Shown: piece by piece, positions 9,101 to 10,576 of the stretch
Layout: every line of letters begins with the position of its first letter
Position numbering within the stretch: position 1 is the first letter of the stretch
Assembly (NCBI GenBank): GCA_020434085.1
Contig: JAGRBM010000237.1
Coordinates: 1-10,576 of the forward strand
Reading direction: 5' to 3'
Length of the DNA: 10,576 nt
DNA from: Chrysiogenia bacterium
Lineage (GTDB): Bacteria; JAGRBM01
Position numbers and translations under genes: made by a program
Notes under the pieces: model-generated
What the model was told of the DNA's origin: nothing
The model's database searches: none
Seen by the model: only the letters and a program-made list of their open reading frames with translations

Positions 9101-10576
9101 TCGACGGCAACGGCGTCTTCGACGAGACCCCGCCGACCCTGACCCTTGTCAGCTACCAGACCGGCGGCGTGGCCGTGGTGGGCAATGGTGAAAGCATCAA
9201 CGCCTCGATCAACAGCGACGGCACGCTTGTCGCCTTCGAATCGCTTGCAACCAACCTGCTTGGCGCCGGCGTTGATACCAGTAACGCGCGCGACGTGTTC
9301 GTGCGTGATATCGGCGGTATGACGACCACGCGCGTGAGTGTTGCCGAAGACGGTGTGACGGAACTTGCTGGTGCCGCTAGCCGCTGGCCGCAGATCAGCT
9401 GGGACGGTCGCTACGTGGTCTTCGAGTCCGATTCGACAGCCATTCCCTTTTCGCCGCCGCTCGATACCAATGTCGCGCGCGACGTGTTCGTTCATGACCG
9501 CATGGCCATGGGCGCGACGCGGCACACGACGTTGATTTCCCAGAGCGCCGACGGCGTGCTGGGCTCCAACAACAGCGACCAGCCCTCGCTTTCGGGGGAC
9601 GGCCGCTACGTGGCCTTCCGCAGCACGGCGACGCAGCTCGTCGCGGGCGATGTGAATGGCGCCGCGGACATCTTTATTGCTCCCAACGACGTGGTCGGTC
9701 CCTATGAGCTCGTCGTGACGAACCAGCCCGGTGCTGTCGAAACAGGCGAGGCATTCAGCAACGTCCAGTCGATTACCGTGGAAATCCGCGACATCGATGG
9801 CAACCTCGTCACCAACGCCACCAACACGGTGACCATCACCAAGGTGGGCGGTACCGCGCCCGGCGCCATTCTGGGCACGCTCAGCCGCGCTGCGGTTGGC
9901 GGCATCGCGACCTTTGATGACCTGCACGTCGACACGATCGGCGACCTGGGCCCGCGCACCATCGACCTCGAAGCCTCAGCGACGCGGCTCATTACCGACG
10001 CAGTTCCGGCGATCACCGTGAACCCGGCGCCGGCCGCCGCTCTGGTCTACCTTGAGGCTCCCGATGCCGCGCAGATCGCGGGCGATCCCTGGGTTGGTGA
10101 CATGGGCGGCGATGTCGTTCTCGAACTCGAGGACGCCTTCGGCAACCGTGCGACGCTGACCAACCTTGACATCAAGATCGCTCCACTTGCCGGTGCGACG
10201 GACAATTTCCAGATGGTGGGTGGCTCGGTGGATACGGTGACGAGTGTGGCCGGTCTGGCGACCTTCTCCATGACCAATCCCGGTGACATCAGTTACGACA
10301 CCGCCGAGACCTTCACCATTGTCTTCGACGATACGGGCTCGACCCTGGACAACAGCGCGGTCAGCGGCCTGAGCGTGACCGTCGGCCATGCCGCACCCGA
10401 TCGAGTCGTGTTCGGAACGAATCCCAACGGTAACATCGAGACTGCCGGCGCCTCATGGAGCGCATTCACCGCGCGCATTGAGGACCAGTACGGCAACTTG
10501 ATCAATGATGACAATGCGACCGTCATCGATATCCTGAACGTCAATGGTTCGGTAACCGGCGCGATTACCGTCGGAG
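1..10576 (+). CDS. Giant modular propeller/Ig-like repeat protein, internal fragment open at both ends
   Basis: Frame 1 reads without a stop through all 3,525 codons, and every part of the translation fits one of two repeat families, so a single gene fills the window. The N-terminus (signal peptide, start) and C-terminus (anchor or sorting signal) lie outside it. The modules are three complete seven-bladed PD40/TolB-like beta-propellers, the end of a fourth, and 18 Ig-like domains in arrays of 2, 6, 7 and at least 3. Two 94-residue domains are nested in propellers P2 and P3. No catalytic motif, membrane segment or coiled coil is visible. The acidic composition, Asp/Asn-rich loops and same-module cysteine pairs suggest an exported protein that may bind calcium. 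An adhesive or structural surface role is inference. Repeats are strongly diverged, with no long exact DNA repeat noticed, so assembly collapse is not obvious. The modular reading is secure; the function is unknown. Confidence 0.96.
157..810 (+). repeat. Ig-like array A: two bacterial Ig-like domains
   Basis: Two beta-sandwich domains of roughly 105-110 residues lie at about 157-480 and 481-810. Domain A1 has E-G-A-V-W-P-T-F, then V-E-I-Q-D-L-D-G-N, and the closing core G-I-A-E-F-T-D-I-S-Y-N-V-A-E from 361. Its two cysteines (codons 289 and 349) could form a disulfide across the sheet. A2 is more diverged: it lacks the A-G-x-x-W tryptophan and the Q-D-x-F-G-N turn, but keeps G-V-A-V-F-D-D-L-V-Y from 664. 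The pattern resembles Big_1/invasin-type Ig domains, but the exact family cannot be fixed by eye. This is the shortest array in the window. Confidence 0.8.
811..2019 (+). other. Propeller P1: seven-bladed PD40/TolB-like beta-propeller
   Basis: Seven blade cores with the pattern S-x-D/N-G-R-x-x-x-F begin at 901, 1081, 1222, 1378, 1552, 1711 and 1924, about 58 residues per blade over 403 residues. Between cores lie loops such as G-D-T-N-G-A-I-D-V-F-V-R-D (from 957). Blades 4, 5 and 6 carry a longer acidic hairpin, D-R-D-x-x-x-D-G-x-F-D-E or a variant, at about 1459, 1606 and 1798. Blade 3 is short and has lost the D-T-N-G loop (A-G-D-T-V-G-N-V-Y-V-R-D). Blade 7 stops at P-N without its last strand, and the segment G-I-E-V-A-L-A-S-V at 826-852 can supply that strand. 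Two cysteines sit close together at 1342 and 1348. Other TolB-like propellers bind proteins or carbohydrates; nothing here identifies a ligand. Confidence 0.87.
1459..1842 (+). other. Three acidic EF-hand-like/TSP3-like loops in P1 blades 4-6
   Basis: Hairpins beginning at 1459 (D-R-D-V-S-N-D-G-V-F-D-E), 1606 (N-R-D-I-G-D-T-G-L-F-D-Q) and 1798 (D-R-D-V-S-E-D-G-V-F-D-D) replace the usual R-D-R-x-T-G-x-T-x-R-V-S hairpin. The regular Asp spacing with a central Gly resembles calcium loops of the EF-hand, dockerin and thrombospondin-3 types. Calcium binding is inferred, and the 1606 copy is degenerate. Confidence 0.55.
2020..4020 (+). repeat. Ig-like array B: six bacterial Ig-like domains
   Basis: Six tandem domains lie at about 2020-2364, 2365-2727, 2728-3039, 3040-3342, 3343-3693 and 3694-4020. 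Each begins with a P-A/V-x-x-L-x-F-like strand. Most then show x-G-x-x-W, a V-E-V-Q-D-x-x-G-N turn, a G-T-G/x-L-x-G-T strand, and the core G-V-A-T-F-D-D-I-S-Y or a variant (from 2242, 2611, 2926, 3229, 3568 and 3892). Domains B2, B3 and B4 end in V-G-P-P or a close variant, giving a very short linker and suggesting a stiff rod. B1 has cysteines at 2206 and 2221, and B2 at 2365 and 2497. B5 is the most diverged (G-S-V-V-L-D-N-L-S-Y). These are probably spacer or adhesion modules. Confidence 0.85.
4069..4113 (+). other. Calcium-loop-like acidic insert before P2 blade 1
   Basis: The residues D-L-D-N-D-G-N-L-D-Y-E-T-G-D-G follow the D-x-D-x-D-G-x-L/I spacing of an EF-hand or TSP3 loop. The stretch sits between the entry strand and blade 1, where P1 and P3 have no such sequence. 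Calcium binding is inferred from spacing alone. Confidence 0.5.
4609..4890 (+). other. 94-residue beta domain nested in P2 blade 3 (copy 1)
   Basis: The blade 3 sequence E-S-K-A-T-N-L-M-E-P is interrupted, then resumes as L-D-A-N-G-F-A-D-L-Y-A-H-D. The 94 residues between are unlike any blade or Ig domain here. They start G-V-G-D-G-V-Q-T-D-F-S-G, continue G-N-V-Y-L-R-Y, and end D-G-G-T-G-V-F-D-F-N-T-G-T-F-T and a P-P-L-A-G-A-D-L-E-A tail. From memory this resembles a small all-beta module seen in phage tail/baseplate-type and bacterial surface proteins (G-D-G-x-x-T-x-F ... D-x-G-x-G ... T-G ... A-P-x-x-G), but I cannot name the family. Cysteines at 4744 and 4780 are matched in the second copy at 8593-8874. 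Confidence 0.78.
5101..5142 (+). other. Acidic EF-hand-like/TSP3-like loop in P2 blade 4
   Basis: D-R-D-P-D-G-N-A-V-L-D-E-G-N replaces the usual exit hairpin of the blade. The same position in P3 blade 4 (9091) carries the matching D-R-D-I-D-G-N-G-V-F-D-E, so the feature is shared by the two insert-bearing propellers. Metal binding is inferred. Confidence 0.5.
5725..8124 (+). repeat. Ig-like array C: seven bacterial Ig-like domains
   Basis: This is the longest array, with domains at about 5725-6057, 6058-6396, 6397-6729, 6730-7065, 7066-7470, 7471-7803 and 7804-8124. Core motifs G-x-A-x-F-x-D/N-L/I begin at 5947, 6274, 6610, 6946, 7348, 7696 and 8002. The A-G-x-x-W motif is present in C1, C2, C3, C5 and C6 and is replaced in C4 and C7. 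C5 is the longest domain, with an acidic expansion near 7105-7176 (D-D-D-G and D-D-L-D-D-D). C3 (cysteines 6559, 6637) and C5 (7303, 7375) carry a pair in the same place: one before the G-T strand and one right after the A-T-F core, so a disulfide joining two strands is likely. Domains diverge about evenly, with no sign of very recent duplication. Confidence 0.86.
8593..8874 (+). other. 94-residue beta domain nested in P3 blade 3 (copy 2)
   Basis: This copy interrupts blade 3 between E-S-S-S-T-N-F-L-D-P and L-D-T-N-N-A-W-D-V-F-V-H-D, the same point as in P2. It has the same length and is about 49/94 identical to copy 1 in a hand alignment with one compensated one-residue shift. Shared blocks are V-G-D-G-x-x-T-D-F, G-N-V-x-L-R-Y, C-T-N, D-G-G-T-G-x-F-D-F-N-T-G and L-G-V. 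The cysteines are at 8725 and 8764. The family is unnamed here; a small beta-sandwich resembling phage tail/baseplate-associated modules is my reading from memory. Confidence 0.78.
9091..9126 (+). other. Acidic EF-hand-like/TSP3-like loop in P3 blade 4
   Basis: D-R-D-I-D-G-N-G-V-F-D-E is the cleanest example in the window of the acidic hairpin that replaces R-D-R-x-T-G at blade exits. It matches the P2 blade 4 copy in position. Calcium binding is inferred from the Asp/Asn spacing and central glycines. Confidence 0.55.
9688..10576 (+). repeat. Ig-like array D: two complete Ig-like domains and a third cut by the window end
   Basis: D1 (about 9688-10026) opens with the junction motif V-G-P-Y-E-L and has V-E-I-R-D-I-D-G-N and G-I-A-T-F-D-D-L from 9901. 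D2 (about 10027-10389) has A-G-D-P-W and L-E-D-A-F-G-N. Its closing core is split, G-L-A-T-F-S-M-T-N-P-G-D-I-S-Y-D-T-A-E from 10252, with extra residues between the A-T-F strand and the I-S-Y element. D3 (10390-10576) has A-G-A-S-W-S-A-F and I-E-D-Q-Y-G-N and is truncated by the window edge. By analogy with arrays B and C, more domains may follow. Confidence 0.83.

Larger units (their letters stand above)
8125..9687 (+). other. Propeller P3: seven-bladed PD40/TolB-like propeller with a nested domain
   Basis: Blade cores begin at 8191, 8356, 8536, 9004, 9211, 9397 and 9592: seven. The length is 521 residues, or 427 without the 94-residue insert in blade 3. This is the most regular propeller: S-A-D-G-R-Y-V-V-Y-E-S-D-A-T-T-L, then D-T-N-A-R-R-D-V-F-I-R-D-R, is close to consensus. 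The entry strand is G-L-Q-E-A-I-V-N-A-T. Blade 4 has the acidic hairpin D-R-D-I-D-G-N-G-V-F-D-E at 9091. Blade 7 ends G-D-V-N-G-A-A-D-I-F-I-A-P-N with no final strand. Sharing the blade 3 insert and the blade 4 hairpin with P2 suggests that P2 and P3 are sister copies, with P1 further away. Confidence 0.88.

Noticed and set aside
8488-9927. Antisense reading frame of 479 codons, and similar ones at 3466-4371, 5518-6054, 7099-8031 and 9976-10389
   Set aside because: They show the same codon-register shadow effect. They cross propeller, insert and Ig borders of the sense protein with no structure of their own.
1-10576. RTX calcium-binding toxin or cadherin-type adhesin
   Set aside because: No G-G-x-G-x-D-x-L nonapeptide repeats and no cadherin-type D-x-N-D-N/L-D-R-E motifs were seen. 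The acidic loops belong to propeller blades.
1-10576. Promoters, terminators, RNA genes, CRISPR arrays or mobile elements
   Set aside because: The window is coding throughout. I saw no convincing non-coding element, inverted repeat pair or direct-repeat/spacer pattern. The repeated motifs are diverged at DNA level and in frame.

Overview
The whole window is the interior of one giant protein-coding gene on the + strand. Frame 1 stays open from base 1 to base 10576 (3,525 complete codons). It has no stop, no start signal, no intergenic space and no visible frameshift. Both ends of the gene lie outside the window. The long reading frames on the other strand are codon-register shadows of this gene.

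The protein is a mosaic of two repeat types. (1) Beta-propeller blades of the PD40/TolB-like kind have a core resembling S-x-D-G-R-Y-V-A-F-E-S, followed by a D-x-N-G-x-x-D-V-F-V-R-D loop. (2) Bacterial Ig-like (Big/invasin-like) beta-sandwich domains have a core resembling A-G-x-x-W...Q-D-x-F-G-N...G-V-A-T-F-D-D-L-x-Y-x-x-A-E. The order is: last blade of a propeller (1-156), 2 Ig domains (157-810), propeller P1 with 7 blade motifs (811-2019), 6 Ig domains (2020-4020), propeller P2 with 7 blade motifs (4021-5724), 7 Ig domains (5725-8124), propeller P3 with 7 blade motifs (8125-9687), and at least 3 Ig domains (9688-10576, the last cut off). The protein is therefore a repeated super-unit of one seven-bladed propeller plus an Ig rod of variable length, seen at least three times.

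The most striking structure is a 94-residue foreign-looking domain nested inside blade 3 of both P2 and P3, at the same point in the blade loop. The two copies are about half identical and each carries a cysteine pair. P1 has no such insert. The fragment has only 16 cysteines, and all of them fall as two per module in eight modules, as expected of an exported protein with local disulfides. Acidic D-x-N-G-x-x-D and D-R-D-x-x-x-D-G-x-F-D-E loops suggest calcium binding. No enzyme active site is visible. A cell-surface or secreted rod-and-propeller protein, possibly an adhesin or a matrix component, is the best inference; no function is shown by the sequence.

The DNA is GC-rich with strong third-position bias. 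TTA, CTA and TCA codons are absent for more than 1,000 consecutive codons after position 64. This fits a high-GC environmental bacterium. Giant proteins of this sort are familiar from large-genome groups such as Myxococcota and related former Deltaproteobacteria, but the window holds no taxonomic marker, so this is only a weak guess.
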